Part shown: piece by piece, positions 1 to 8,676 of the stretch
Position numbering within the stretch: position 1 is the stretch's first letter
Layout of the letters: the number at the start of each line of letters is the position of its first letter
Source: Actinomadura terrae
Lineage (GTDB): Bacteria > Actinomycetota > Actinomycetes > Streptosporangiales > Streptosporangiaceae
Length of the DNA: 64,000 bases
NCBI RefSeq assembly: GCF_022751215.1
Contig: NZ_JAICDG010000003.1
Coordinates: forward strand, 992,001-1,056,000
Reading direction: 5' to 3'
The notes under the pieces: generated by a model
The model's input: only the letters and a program-made list of their open reading frames with translations
Database searches by the model: none
What the model was told of the DNA's origin: nothing
Made by a program: the position numbers and the translations under genes

Positions 1-369
1 GCGACGATGGGCGGCGAGAGCCTGCCGTGGTCGATCACCGCGAAGACCAAGCACGCGGACGTGGCCGCCGCCTACATCAACTTCATCACCTCGCCGGAGG
101 CGATGGACGTCGCGGTGGAGACCGGCAGCCTGCCGGTGCTGCCCGCCCCGTCCAAGCAGCCCTCGGCGCCGCTGATGAAGGAGGTGCTGACGGCCTGGGG
201 CGAGCTCAGCAAGAACGACGGCACCACGCCCTACATCGACTACGCGACGCCCACCTTCACCGACGCGTTCGGCGGCCCGCTCCAGGAGCTCGTCGCCGGC
301 AAGAAGTCGGCGGAGGCCGTGATGAAGGCGGCGCAGAACGACTACACCGCCTTCCAGAAGAAGAAGTGA
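1..369 (+). CDS. Extracellular sugar-binding protein of an ABC transporter, C-terminal part (5' end outside window)
   Basis: The frame is open from base 1 and ends at 369, so only about 122 C-terminal residues are visible. The piece contains the segment HADVAAAYINFITSPEAMD, a pattern typical of the C-terminal lobe of family 1 extracellular solute-binding proteins (MalE/UgpB type), and a lysine-rich end. The first in-frame ATG at 7 is internal and is not a start. Two MalF/MalG-type permeases follow, the first after a 33-base gap, so this is the substrate-capture lipoprotein of a carbohydrate importer. The substrate cannot be read from this fragment. The adjacent PIG-L deacetylase suggests an amino sugar or glycoside, which is inference only. 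Confidence 0.8.
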   Translation, partial: ATMGGESLPWSITAKTKHADVAAAYINFITSPEAMDVAVETGSLPVLPAPSKQPSAPLMKEVLTAWGELSKNDGTTPYIDYATPTFTDAFGGPLQELVAGKKSAEAVMKAAQNDYTAFQKKK

Positions 370-402
370 CCGGGCGGACACGGAGATAGAGGGAGCCCGC
401 AC

Positions 403-1377
403 ATGACGACCGTCGCGCGGCACAAGACCGGGAAGAACCGGAGCGAACCGGCGGACACGCGCGCGGCCGGGCGCCCGGGGGGCCGGAACGGGGGCCGGCC
501 TCCCGGGGAGCCCCGGGCGATCGGGTGGCTGTACGTCCTGCCCGCCCTGCTGGTGTACGGGGGGTTCCTGCTGTGGCCGCTGATCCGCGGCGCGCAGTTC
601 TCCCTGTACCACTGGGACGGCCTCGGGACGGCGGAGTGGGCGGGCTTCTCCAACTACGCCAGCACCTGGACCGACCCCGCGCTGCGGGGCGCGTTCGGGC
701 ACCTGCTGGTCCTCATCGTGTTCTACTCGGTGTTCCCGTGCTGCATCGCGTTCGTGCTGGTCGGCGCGATGTCCAGGACGAAGATCCGCGGCCTGGTGTT
801 CTTCCGGACCGTGCTGTTCCTGCCGCAGGTGATCGCGATGGTCGCGGTCGCGGTGGCGTGGCGGTGGGTCTACTCCGCGGACGGCCCGGTCAACACCGTC
901 CTCGGCTGGCTGCACAGCGCGGGCCTGCCCGACTGGCGGCACGGCTGGCTCGGCGACTTCACGTTCGCGCTGCCCGCCGTCGGCCTCGTCGGGACGTGGG
1001 TCGGGATCGGGCTGGCGCTGGTGCTGTTCCTCGCCGGGGTCCAGAAGATCCCGCGGGAGCTGTACGAGGCGGCGCGGATCGACGGCGCCGGCGCGATCCG
1101 GGAGTTCTTCACGGTCACGCTGCCCGCGCTGCGCCGCGAGCTGGCGGTCGCGCTGACGCTGACCACGATCATGGCGATCCGCAACTTCGACCTGATCTAC
1201 ATGGCCACCGAGGGCGGGCCGGGCAACGCCACGAAGGTGCCCGCCTACGAGGTCTACAACCGCACGTTCAACACCGGCGAGGTCGGGCTCGGATGCGCCA
1301 TCGGCGTGACGCTGGCGGTGCTGGCGTTCGCCGTCACCGCCGGGATCGGCCGCCTGGTGGAAGGGAAGGACGCATGA
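403..1377 (+). CDS. Sugar ABC transporter permease, MalF/UgpA type
   Basis: This is an integral membrane subunit of a carbohydrate importer, 324 residues, with a basic Arg/Gly-rich cytoplasmic N-terminus of about 40 residues and then about six hydrophobic segments. The EAA loop that contacts the ATPase is visible as ELYEAARIDGAGAIREFF near residue 222. The family is usually 290-330 residues, so length is normal. It starts with ATG at 403 behind a GGAGATAGAGGGAG-like ribosome-binding region. The stop overlaps the next permease start as ATGA. No ATPase gene is linked; such systems commonly share a MsiK/UgpC-type ATPase encoded elsewhere. Confidence 0.9.
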   Translation: MTTVARHKTGKNRSEPADTRAAGRPGGRNGGRPPGEPRAIGWLYVLPALLVYGGFLLWPLIRGAQFSLYHWDGLGTAEWAGFSNYASTWTDPALRGAFGHLLVLIVFYSVFPCCIAFVLVGAMSRTKIRGLVFFRTVLFLPQVIAMVAVAVAWRWVYSADGPVNTVLGWLHSAGLPDWRHGWLGDFTFALPAVGLVGTWVGIGLALVLFLAGVQKIPRELYEAARIDGAGAIREFFTVTLPALRRELAVALTLTTIMAIRNFDLIYMATEGGPGNATKVPAYEVYNRTFNTGEVGLGCAIGVTLAVLAFAVTAGIGRLVEGKDA

Positions 1378-2168
1378 ACCCGCGCGGGGAAAGGTTCGTC
1401 AACCACGCGCTCCTCGCCGTCTTCGCGGTGATCGCGGTGTTCCCGATGATCGGCGTGGTGACGCAGGCGCTGAAGCTGCCGGGCGACTTCGACGTCTCCT
1501 CGTTCGGGACGGCCTGGCGCGACGGGCACTTCGCGACCTACCTGCGCAACAGCGTCATCGTCACCGCGTGCACGGTCGTGATCGCGGCGGTCCTGTCGAT
1601 CATGGCCGGGTACGCGCTCGGCGCGATGCGGTTCCGCGGCGCCTCGGTGCTGTTCCTGGTGTTCCTCGCCGGGCTGACGATCCCGACCGAGGCGATCGTC
1701 GTGCCGCTCTACTTCGACCTGCGGTCGATGGGGCTCGACAACACCTACGCCGGGCTGATCCTGCCGCAGGTCGCGATGTCGGTCGCGTTCGGCACGTTCT
1801 GGATGCGCGCCTACTTCCGCAGCATCCCGCCGTCCCTGCTGGAGGCCGCGCGCATCGACGGCGCGTCGAGCTGGACGACGCTGTGGCGGGTGCTGGTGCC
1901 GATCGGCCGCCCCGCCATCCTCACGATGCTCCTGCTCACCACCATGTGGACCTGGAACGAGTTCCTGCTGCCGCTGGTGATCATCAACTCGGACGAGGCG
2001 CTGCGCACCGCGCCGCTCGGTCTGTCGTTCTTCCAGGGCACGCACAAGACCGACTACTCGCTGCTCATGGCGGGCGCGCTGATCATCGCCGCGCCCATCG
2101 TGATCGTTTATGTCTTCCTGCAACGCCAGTTCATCGCAGGAATGCTCTCGGGGGCCATCAAGGAGTAG
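1374..2168 (+). CDS. Sugar ABC transporter permease, MalG/UgpE type
   Basis: This is the second membrane subunit of the same importer, 264 residues. The start ATG at 1374 overlaps the stop of the preceding permease (ATGA), indicating translational coupling. Six hydrophobic segments are visible, with the EAA loop SLLEAARIDGASSWTTLW in the second half, as in MalG-type permeases. The protein ends in RQFIAGMLSGAIKE, a familiar C-terminus in this family. A longer frame opens upstream but only overlaps the first permease out of frame, so it was not used. The secreted PIG-L protein begins 21 bases downstream and is probably in the same operon. Confidence 0.9.
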   Translation: MNPRGERFVNHALLAVFAVIAVFPMIGVVTQALKLPGDFDVSSFGTAWRDGHFATYLRNSVIVTACTVVIAAVLSIMAGYALGAMRFRGASVLFLVFLAGLTIPTEAIVVPLYFDLRSMGLDNTYAGLILPQVAMSVAFGTFWMRAYFRSIPPSLLEAARIDGASSWTTLWRVLVPIGRPAILTMLLLTTMWTWNEFLLPLVIINSDEALRTAPLGLSFFQGTHKTDYSLLMAGALIIAAPIVIVYVFLQRQFIAGMLSGAIKE

Positions 2169-2189
2169 GGAAAGTAAAGGAGAGTTCAC

Positions 2190-4898
2190 TTGCGAAGACT
2201 CGCCCTACCCGCCGTCCTGTCCGCCGCGCTCGCGGCGTCCGCCCTCGCGTTGGCGTCCCCGCCCGCGCAGGCGGCGCCCGGACCGGCCGGCGCGCCGTCC
2301 GCCAAGGGCGGCGCCCCGTCCGGTGACGGGAGGCTGGACGTCCTGTTCGTCGGGGCCCACCCCGACGACGAGGCCGGGACGCTGTCCACGCTCGGCCAGT
2401 GGAACGAGTTCGACAAGGCCAGGACCGGCGTCCTCACCGTCACGCGCGGCGAGGGCGGCGGCAACGCCGCCGGGAACGAGGAGGGGCCGGCGCTCGGCCT
2501 GCTCCGGGAGAACGAGGAGCGGCGCGCCGTCGGCAAGGCGGGCGTCACCGACATCCACTACCTCGACAAGGTCGACTTCTACTACACGGTGAGCACGCCG
2601 CTCACCGCGAAGACCTGGGACCATGACAAGTCGCTGGAGAAGGTCGTCCGGCTTGTCCGCGAGACGCGGCCCAAGGTGATCGTCACCATGGTCCCGGCGC
2701 CGCTGCCGGGCCAGCACGGCAACCACCAGATGGCGGCGCGGCTCGCGACCGAGGCGTACTTCGCCGCGGCAGACCCGAAGGCCTACCCCGCGCAGCTCCG
2801 CGAGGAGGGGCTGAGCACCTGGGCACCGGGACGGATCTTCCAGACCGGCGGCGCGTCCGGGCCCACGGGCGAGGCGTGCGCCACCGACCTGAAGCCGTCC
2901 CGCGCGGGCACGCTCGTGCGCGGCGTGTGGGGCGGCCGCGCGTCCGCCCGCAACGGCGGCAAGACGTGGGCGCAGGTCGAGCGCGAGGCGCAGCGCACCT
3001 ACGTGAGCCAGGGCTGGGGCGGGTTCCCGGACGTGCCGTCCGACCCGTCCAAGATCGGCTGCGACTTCTTCACGCAGATCCACAGCCGGGTCCCGTTCAC
3101 GCTGAACAACACGAGCCCGACGGCGATGCTGGAGGGCGCGGTGCAGCCGGGCAAGGGCGGGCTGCCGCTCGGCACCGGCTTCTCGCTGACCACGCAGTCG
3201 CTCGGCGTGACGCCGGGCGCCGGGTTCAAGGTGACCGCGCACGCCAGCGCGCCGCGCTCGCTGCGCGGGGCGAAGGCTGCTCTGTCCGTTCCGTCCGGTT
3301 GGAACGTTGCAGGATCGGGTGACCTCGGCACGGTCGGCTCGAAGGAGCGGACCGCGACGTTCACGGTGACGCCCCCGGCCGGGGCCGCCGCCGGGCGCGT
3401 CCAGCTCGCCGCGACACTCACCGCCGGGAAGGCCACGGGCCAGGCCACGACGCAGGTCGAAGTGCAGCCCGCGGTCACCGGGACGATGGAGCCGCTGCCG
3501 CGCGTCTCCGACTTCGACGAATGGGCGGCCAAAACCGGCGTCCAGTCCCTCACCGGGCAGGTCAAGCCGGTGCTGTCGCTGGCGTCCGGCAAGTCCCGCA
3601 AGGTCCGCGTGGACCTCGCGAACACGACCGCGTCCGCGCAGTCGGGCACGGTCAAGCTCGACCTGCCGAAGGGCTTTTCGGCCGACGCGCCGTCCAAGCC
3701 CTACACGCTCGCGGCCGGCGCGAAGGGCTCGGCGACCTTCACCGTCACCAACACCGACGCCTCGCTGCCCACCTCCAACGAGGGCGGCACCGGCGGCGAC
3801 TACGACGTGACGATCACGACGACGCCGTCCTCGGGCGCCGCCGACGTGCAGAAGGGCGGCCTGGAGCTCGTCCCGACCACCGTCCTGCCGAAGGCGACCG
3901 GTACCCCGGCCGTGGACGGCAAGGAGACGGCCGGCGAGTACCCCGGTTCCGAGCTGAACCTCTCCCGTGTCTGGGAGGGCGAGGCGTGCGCCTCGGCGGA
4001 CGACTGCTCGGCCACCGGCAAGGTCACCTGGACCGACGACGCGCTGTACCTGCTCGTCAAGGTCCGCGACGACAAGCAGGGGACCGTGCTCGGCGCGGAC
4101 GACTGCAAGCGGCACTGGCGGAGCGACTCGGTCGAGATCGCGATCGACCCGCGCGGCGACTCCGAGAACACCTCCACCACGTTCAAGACCGGCATCTTCC
4201 CCCGGATGTCCGACGGCAAGCCGTGCTTCGAGCGCGACGCCGACGCGCACCAGGGGGGGCCCGAGACCGCGCCCGGGATGCAGGTGGCCTCGACGGTCGC
4301 CGACCCCTACGACGGGTACGTGATCGAGACGAAGATCCCCTTCAAGGCGCTGCCGACCGCCGTGGACCCGGCGCGGATGGGCCTGAACATCTTCGTGTAC
4401 GACTCCGACACCCAGGACAAGACCGGCCAGACCCGTATCGGCTGGTCCACCTGGGGCGGCGTGCAGGGCGACCCGTACCGCTGGGGCCTTGTGTCCCTGC
4501 CCGGGCACACCCCGCCCGCCGGGATGCCGACCACTCCGCCGGAGCCGGTCATGCCGACGGACGCGGCGTCCTCGGTGAACTCGCCGGAGTCCATCCTCCA
4601 GTCGGTGCGGACGGGGGTCCCGCTCGCGGCCGGCCCCGAAGCGCCCCGCTCGGACACGGCGCGGATCACCGGGAGGCCGAAGCCCTCCAGCGGTTCGGTC
4701 GGCGTCAGGCTGCGGGCCACCGGGCCCGGCACGGCGCACCTCCAGGTGTGGGACGGCAAGGTGCTCGGCACGAAGAAGGTCGAGATCACCCGCGCGGGCG
4801 TCCAGACCGTGACGGTTCCGGGCACGAGCGGCGTGGTGACCCTCGCCTTCGAGGCGCGGGAGGGGGGCACGGCGAGCGACGTCGCCACCATCAGGTGA
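2190..4898 (+). CDS. Secreted PIG-L/LmbE-family deacetylase with accessory beta-rich and carbohydrate-binding-like domains
   Basis: 902 residues. A TTG start at 2190 lies behind AAAGGAGAG. A Sec signal peptide (RR near the start, hydrophobic core, cut near AQAAPG, residue 29) predicts export. The deacetylase domain spans about residues 48-290. It has the zinc motif AHPDDE (His57, Asp59/Asp60) and a second metal site GQHGNHQ (about His176/His179), as in N-acetylglucosaminyl deacetylases. Then come two immunoglobulin-like/NEW3-type regions (about 330-560) and a CBM9/DOMON-like domain (about 570-770, around the VDGKETAGEYPGSEL segment). The family acts on N-acetylated sugars. Linkage to the sugar importer suggests it trims a glycan outside the cell before uptake; the substrate is unknown. 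It converges on the GntR gene. Confidence 0.85.
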   Translation: MRRLALPAVLSAALAASALALASPPAQAAPGPAGAPSAKGGAPSGDGRLDVLFVGAHPDDEAGTLSTLGQWNEFDKARTGVLTVTRGEGGGNAAGNEEGPALGLLRENEERRAVGKAGVTDIHYLDKVDFYYTVSTPLTAKTWDHDKSLEKVVRLVRETRPKVIVTMVPAPLPGQHGNHQMAARLATEAYFAAADPKAYPAQLREEGLSTWAPGRIFQTGGASGPTGEACATDLKPSRAGTLVRGVWGGRASARNGGKTWAQVEREAQRTYVSQGWGGFPDVPSDPSKIGCDFFTQIHSRVPFTLNNTSPTAMLEGAVQPGKGGLPLGTGFSLTTQSLGVTPGAGFKVTAHASAPRSLRGAKAALSVPSGWNVAGSGDLGTVGSKERTATFTVTPPAGAAAGRVQLAATLTAGKATGQATTQVEVQPAVTGTMEPLPRVSDFDEWAAKTGVQSLTGQVKPVLSLASGKSRKVRVDLANTTASAQSGTVKLDLPKGFSADAPSKPYTLAAGAKGSATFTVTNTDASLPTSNEGGTGGDYDVTITTTPSSGAADVQKGGLELVPTTVLPKATGTPAVDGKETAGEYPGSELNLSRVWEGEACASADDCSATGKVTWTDDALYLLVKVRDDKQGTVLGADDCKRHWRSDSVEIAIDPRGDSENTSTTFKTGIFPRMSDGKPCFERDADAHQGGPETAPGMQVASTVADPYDGYVIETKIPFKALPTAVDPARMGLNIFVYDSDTQDKTGQTRIGWSTWGGVQGDPYRWGLVSLPGHTPPAGMPTTPPEPVMPTDAASSVNSPESILQSVRTGVPLAAGPEAPRSDTARITGRPKPSSGSVGVRLRATGPGTAHLQVWDGKVLGTKKVEITRAGVQTVTVPGTSGVVTLAFEAREGGTASDVATIR

Positions 4899-4919
4899 GA
4901 TGACGTGAGGTGACGCTGT

Positions 4920-4952
4920 CGCGCCGGGTCCGTGAGTTCACGGCCCGGCGCG
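4920..4952. terminator. Strong hairpin between convergent genes, probable bidirectional terminator
   Basis: The arms CGCGCCGGGTCCGTGA and TCACGGCCCGGCGCG pair with one bulged T and a two-base loop. It lies between the ends of the PIG-L gene (plus) and the GntR gene (minus). There is no long T tract, as is common in actinomycete terminators. Confidence 0.7.
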
Positions 4953-4960
4953 GCGGTGCC

Positions 4961-5698
4961 CTACTTGCCGACGAGCGTGTGCGAGAACGTGTAGCGGTCC
5001 GCGCGGTAGACGTGGGTGCCGAACTCGACGGCGGCGCCCGTGTCGTCGAAGGCGGTGCGGGTCATGGTGAGCAGCGGCGTGCCGCGCCGCTCGTCCAGCA
5101 GCCGCGCCTCGGCCGTGGTCGCGGCGCGCGCGCCGATCGTCTGGTGCGCGATCCGCAGGTTCACGCCCGCGTCCCGGAGCGTCTCGTACAGGCCGTGCTC
5201 GGCGAGCCGCTCGGCGGTGACCTCGACGAGGCCCGCCGGGAGGTGGTTGGTCATCAGCGCGAGCGGCTCGCCCCCGGCGAGCCGCAGCCGGTGCAGCCGC
5301 AGGACCTCGGTGCCCGCCGGGACGCCGAGCTGCCCGGCCACCTCCTCGGACGCGGCGACCGGGCCGAGCGCCAGCACCTTCGTGCCCGGCTCGGCCCCGG
5401 CGGCGGCGAGGTCGTCGTACAGGCTGGACAGCTCGATCGGCCGCCGCACCCGCGGCTGGACGACCTGGGTGCCGACCCCGCGCCTGCGCACGAGCAGGCC
5501 CTTGTCCACCAGATGCTGGATCGCCTGCCGGACGGTCGGCCGCGACAGCCGGTACCGGGCCGCCAGTTCCAGCTCGTTCTCCAGCCGCGTGCCGGGCGGC
5601 AGCTCGCCCGTCCGGATGGCCTCCTCAAGCTGGCGGGCCACCTGGAAGTAGAGCGGGACGGGGCTGCCGCGATCCAGCTTCACGGTGGGTCCGTGCAC
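4961..5698 (-). CDS. GntR-family transcriptional regulator (HutC/UTRA subfamily)
   Basis: 245 residues from a GTG start at 5698, chosen because AAGGAG lies seven bases upstream; a longer frame adds an Arg-rich N-terminus with no such site. The N-terminal winged helix covers about residues 8-75 (SPVPLYFQVARQLEEAI, then LSRPTVRQAIQHLVDKGLL). The C-terminal UTRA domain (about 90-240) is the sugar-metabolite sensor of this subfamily. It is transcribed away from the inositol operon and shares a 140-bp upstream region with it that contains the palindrome TATGTC-AG-GACATA. Inference: it represses the iol operon, and possibly the sugar ABC operon with which it converges, and is released by an inositol or sugar intermediate. 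Confidence 0.88.
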   Translation of the reverse strand: MHGPTVKLDRGSPVPLYFQVARQLEEAIRTGELPPGTRLENELELAARYRLSRPTVRQAIQHLVDKGLLVRRRGVGTQVVQPRVRRPIELSSLYDDLAAAGAEPGTKVLALGPVAASEEVAGQLGVPAGTEVLRLHRLRLAGGEPLALMTNHLPAGLVEVTAERLAEHGLYETLRDAGVNLRIAHQTIGARAATTAEARLLDERRGTPLLTMTRTAFDDTGAAVEFGTHVYRADRYTFSHTLVGK

Positions 5699-5766
5699 GT
5701 CAGGACTCCTTCGCCTTGATCGCGACGAGGATAGCGGACGCGGTCCCACCGGGGGGCTAAAGTCCT

Positions 5767-5789
5767 TATGTCAGGACATACTGTTGACA
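5767..5789 (+). promoter_or_regulatory. Palindromic operator plus -35-like element in front of the inositol operon
   Basis: TATGTC-AG-GACATA (5767-5780) is a perfect two-arm palindrome of the size bound by GntR dimers. It is followed at 5784-5789 by TTGACA. The matching -10 element is weak. The site lies in the divergent region between the GntR gene and iolG, so it could serve both. The link to this GntR is inferred from position. Confidence 0.5.
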
Positions 5790-5840
5790 GGAATTGGAGC
5801 GTTCCATGAAACTCGGCACAGGAAACGGGAGGGGGACCGT

Positions 5841-6833
5841 ATGAGGGTCGGGCTGGCCGGTGTGGGCCGGATCGGGGCCGGGCACGCGGAGACGCTGCGC
5901 GGCCTGGTCGAGGAGGTGGTGGTCGCCGACGCGGACGCCGGACGCGCGCGCGAGGTGGCCGACAAGCTCGGCGTGGACCGGTCCGACTCCGTCGACGCGC
6001 TATTCGGCGCCGGGCTGGACGCGCTGGTCGTCACCACGCCGACCGCCGCGCACGCCCCGCTGGTGGTGCGCGCGGTCGAGGCGGGCCTGCCCGTGTTCGT
6101 CGAGAAGCCCGTCGCGGCCGACCTCGATGGAACGATCCAGACACTGGCGGCCGTCCGCGGTTCGGGGGTTTCGGTCCAGGTCGGATTCCAGCGCCGCTTC
6201 GACCCCGGGCACGTCGCCGCGCGCGACGCCGTCCGCTCGGGCAGGCTGGGCTGGGTGCACACCGTCCGCTCGCTCACGCTCGACCCGGCGCCGCCGCCGG
6301 ACGCCTACATCCCGACCTCGGGCGGGCTGTTCCGGGACTGCTCGGTGCACGACTTCGACGCCGTCCGCTTCGTCACCGGCCGCGCCGTCGCCGAGGTCAC
6401 CGCGACCGGCGCCCAGCGCGGCGCCCCGGTGTTCGCCGAGGTCGGCGACGTCTCGACCGGCTCGGCCGTCCTCACCCTGGACGACGGCACGCTCGCGGTC
6501 GTCTCCGCGAGCCGCTACAACGCGGCCGGGTACGACGTCCGCCTGGAGGTCCTCGGCTCCGAGGACGGTGTCGTCGTCGGCCTGGACGACCGCACCCCGC
6601 TCGCCCCGTCCGGCGCGGGCTTCCGCCCCGCGGGCCCGCCGCACACCGGCTTCCTGGAGCGCTTCGCCGACGCCTACGCCGCCGAGCTGCGCGCGTTCGT
6701 CGACATGGTGAACGCGGGTACGGAGAGCCCATGTCCACCCGAAGAGAGCCTGGAGGCGTTCTACGTGGCCGAGGCATGCGACATCTCCCGCCGCGAACGG
6801 CGCACCGTCACGATCGAGGAGGTCCGGCGATGA
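5841..6833 (+). CDS. iolG: Gfo/Idh/MocA oxidoreductase, probable inositol 2-dehydrogenase
   Basis: 330 residues. ATG at 5841 was chosen over an upstream frame because GGAGGGGG precedes it and the Rossmann motif GLAGVGRIGAGHAE begins at once. The NAD-binding domain spans about 1-120 and includes the family motif EKPV (about residue 93). The C-terminal catalytic domain contains DCSVHDFDAVRFVTG (about 168-182), with the conserved His/Asp of inositol dehydrogenases. The enzyme oxidises myo-inositol to 2-keto-myo-inositol with NAD. It is the first gene of a six-gene operon, and its stop overlaps the next start as ATGA. The family is broad, so exact substrate rests on the iolE-C-B-D genes behind it. 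Confidence 0.85.
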   Translation: MRVGLAGVGRIGAGHAETLRGLVEEVVVADADAGRAREVADKLGVDRSDSVDALFGAGLDALVVTTPTAAHAPLVVRAVEAGLPVFVEKPVAADLDGTIQTLAAVRGSGVSVQVGFQRRFDPGHVAARDAVRSGRLGWVHTVRSLTLDPAPPPDAYIPTSGGLFRDCSVHDFDAVRFVTGRAVAEVTATGAQRGAPVFAEVGDVSTGSAVLTLDDGTLAVVSASRYNAAGYDVRLEVLGSEDGVVVGLDDRTPLAPSGAGFRPAGPPHTGFLERFADAYAAELRAFVDMVNAGTESPCPPEESLEAFYVAEACDISRRERRTVTIEEVRR

Positions 6834-7711
6834 TCGCCGCGTCCCGTGTCGCCGCCGCCCCGATCTCCTGGGGCGTCTGCGAGGTCCCCGGCTGGGGCCA
6901 CCAGCTCGCCGCCGAGCGCGTCCTGGCCGAGATGCGCGACCTCGGCGTCGCCGCGACCGAGTTCGGACCCGACGGGTTCCTCCCGTCCGACCCCGCCGAG
7001 CGGGCGGCGCTGCTCGGCTCCTACGGGCTGCGGCCCGTGGGCGGGTTCGTGCCGCTCGTCCTGCACGACCCCGGCCGCGACCCGCTGCCCGAGCTGTCCC
7101 GCGCGCTCGACTCCTTCGGCGAACCCGCTTCTCAAGAGCACGGCGCGACGGTGGTGCTCGCCGCGACGACCGGCCTGGACGGCTACGACGAGCGTCCCGT
7201 CCTCGGCCCCGAGCACTGGACCGCGCTGCTGACCAACCTCGGCCGCGCCACCGAGCACGCCGCCGCGCGCGGCCACCGCGCGGTGCTGCACCCGCACGTC
7301 GGCACGGTCGTGGAGACCCGCGAGGAGGTCGGCCGCGTGCTGGACGGCTCGGACGCCGCGCTCTGCCTGGACACCGGGCACCTGCTCATCGGCGGCACCG
7401 ACCCCCTGGAGCTGGCCCGCGCGTCCGCCGGGCGCGTCGCGCACGTCCACCTGAAGGACGTCGACGCCGCGCTGGCCCGCCGCGTCCAGACCGGCGACAT
7501 CGGCTACACCGCCGCCGTCCGCGAGGGGATCTACCGCCCGCTCGGGCAGGGCGACATCGACATCACCGGCATCATCGACGCGCTGGAGGGCGTGGGCTAC
7601 AACGGCTGGTACGTGCTGGAGCAGGACATGGTCCTGGACGCCGAGCCCGACCCGTCCGCCGGCCCCGCCCGGGACGTCCGCGCCTGCCTGGACTTCCTGG
7701 CGGCGGCATGA
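6830..7711 (+). CDS. iolE: Inosose dehydratase-like sugar isomerase/epimerase (TIM barrel)
   Basis: 293 residues. The ATG at 6830 overlaps the iolG stop. The start APISWGVCEVPGWG and the phrase VAATEFGPDGFLP are characteristic of 2-keto-myo-inositol dehydratase within the AP-endonuclease-2-like TIM-barrel family. Likely metal ligands are spread over the segments LHPHVGT, CLDTGHLLIGG, HVHLKDVD and YVLEQD. The reaction removes water from 2-keto-myo-inositol to give a diketo-cyclohexane intermediate that IolD cleaves. The stop overlaps the next start (ATGA), so translation is probably coupled along the operon. Confidence 0.87.
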   Translation: MIAASRVAAAPISWGVCEVPGWGHQLAAERVLAEMRDLGVAATEFGPDGFLPSDPAERAALLGSYGLRPVGGFVPLVLHDPGRDPLPELSRALDSFGEPASQEHGATVVLAATTGLDGYDERPVLGPEHWTALLTNLGRATEHAAARGHRAVLHPHVGTVVETREEVGRVLDGSDAALCLDTGHLLIGGTDPLELARASAGRVAHVHLKDVDAALARRVQTGDIGYTAAVREGIYRPLGQGDIDITGIIDALEGVGYNGWYVLEQDMVLDAEPDPSAGPARDVRACLDFLAAA

Positions 7712-8676
7712 CGCACGACCCGACCGAGCACGACCTGATCACCATGGGGCGGGTCAGCGTCGACGTCTACCCGCTCCAGACCGGCGTCCCGCTGGAGGAC
7801 GTCGAGTCGTTCGGCAAGTACCTCGGCGGCAGCCCGACCAACGTCGCGGTCGCCGCCGCCCGGTACGGCCACCGGGCCGCCGTCGTCACCCGGACCGGCG
7901 CCGACCCGTTCGGCCGCTTCGTCCACCGCGCGCTCACCGGGTACGGGGTGGACGACCGGTTCGTCACCGACGTCCCCGGGCTCCCGACGCCGCTGGCGTT
8001 CTGCGAGATCTTCCCGCCCGACGACTTCCCGCTGTACTTCTACCGCTATCCCAAGGCCCCCGACCTGGAGATCCACCGGCACGAGCTGGACCTCGACGCG
8101 ATCGCCGGGGCGCGGATCTTCTGGGCGACGGTCACGGGCCTGTCGCAGGAGCCGAGCTTCGGCAGCACGCTCGCCGCGATGGCCGCGAACACCGGCACGA
8201 CCGTCCTGGACCTGGACTGGCGGCCGATGTTCTGGGAGTCGCGGGACGAGGCGCGCGAGCGCGTCGGCCGCGCCCTCGACCACGCCACCGTCGCGATCGG
8301 GAACCTGGACGAGTGCGAGCTGGCCGTCGGCGAGCGCGAGCCGCACGCCGCCGCGCGCGCCCTGCTGGAGCGCGGCGTGTCGATCGCCATCGTCAAGCAG
8401 GGGCCGCGCGGCACGCTGGCCGCCACGTCCGAGGAGGTCGTGCAGGTGCCGCCGACGCCGGTCGAGGTCGTCAACGGCCTCGGCGCGGGCGACGCGTTCG
8501 GCGGCGCCGTCTGCCACGGCCTGCTGGACGGCTGGGACCTCGCCCGCACGCTCCGCTTCGCGAGCGCCGCCGGGGCCTTGGTCGCCTCGCGGCTCGCATG
8601 CGCGGACGCGATGCCCACCGAACCGGAGGTCGAGGAACTGATGGAGAAGGCCCAGCACGGGGAGGCGCTGCGTTGA
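7708..8676 (+). CDS. iolC: 5-dehydro-2-deoxygluconokinase (PfkB family)
   Basis: 322 residues. ATG at 7708 overlaps the iolE stop. It is a ribokinase-fold sugar kinase: the N-terminal sugar-binding segment GKYLGGSPTNVAVAAARYG (from about residue 33) and the C-terminal signature VNGLGAGDAFGGAVCHGLL, whose Asp is the catalytic base (about residue 263), are both intact. IolC phosphorylates 2-deoxy-5-keto-gluconate made by IolB. The pattern ITMGRVSVDVYPLQTGVPLE at the N-terminus is specific to IolC-type members rather than generic fructokinases. Its stop overlaps the aldolase-like start. Confidence 0.9.
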   Translation: MTHDPTEHDLITMGRVSVDVYPLQTGVPLEDVESFGKYLGGSPTNVAVAAARYGHRAAVVTRTGADPFGRFVHRALTGYGVDDRFVTDVPGLPTPLAFCEIFPPDDFPLYFYRYPKAPDLEIHRHELDLDAIAGARIFWATVTGLSQEPSFGSTLAAMAANTGTTVLDLDWRPMFWESRDEARERVGRALDHATVAIGNLDECELAVGEREPHAAARALLERGVSIAIVKQGPRGTLAATSEEVVQVPPTPVEVVNGLGAGDAFGGAVCHGLLDGWDLARTLRFASAAGALVASRLACADAMPTEPEVEELMEKAQHGEALR

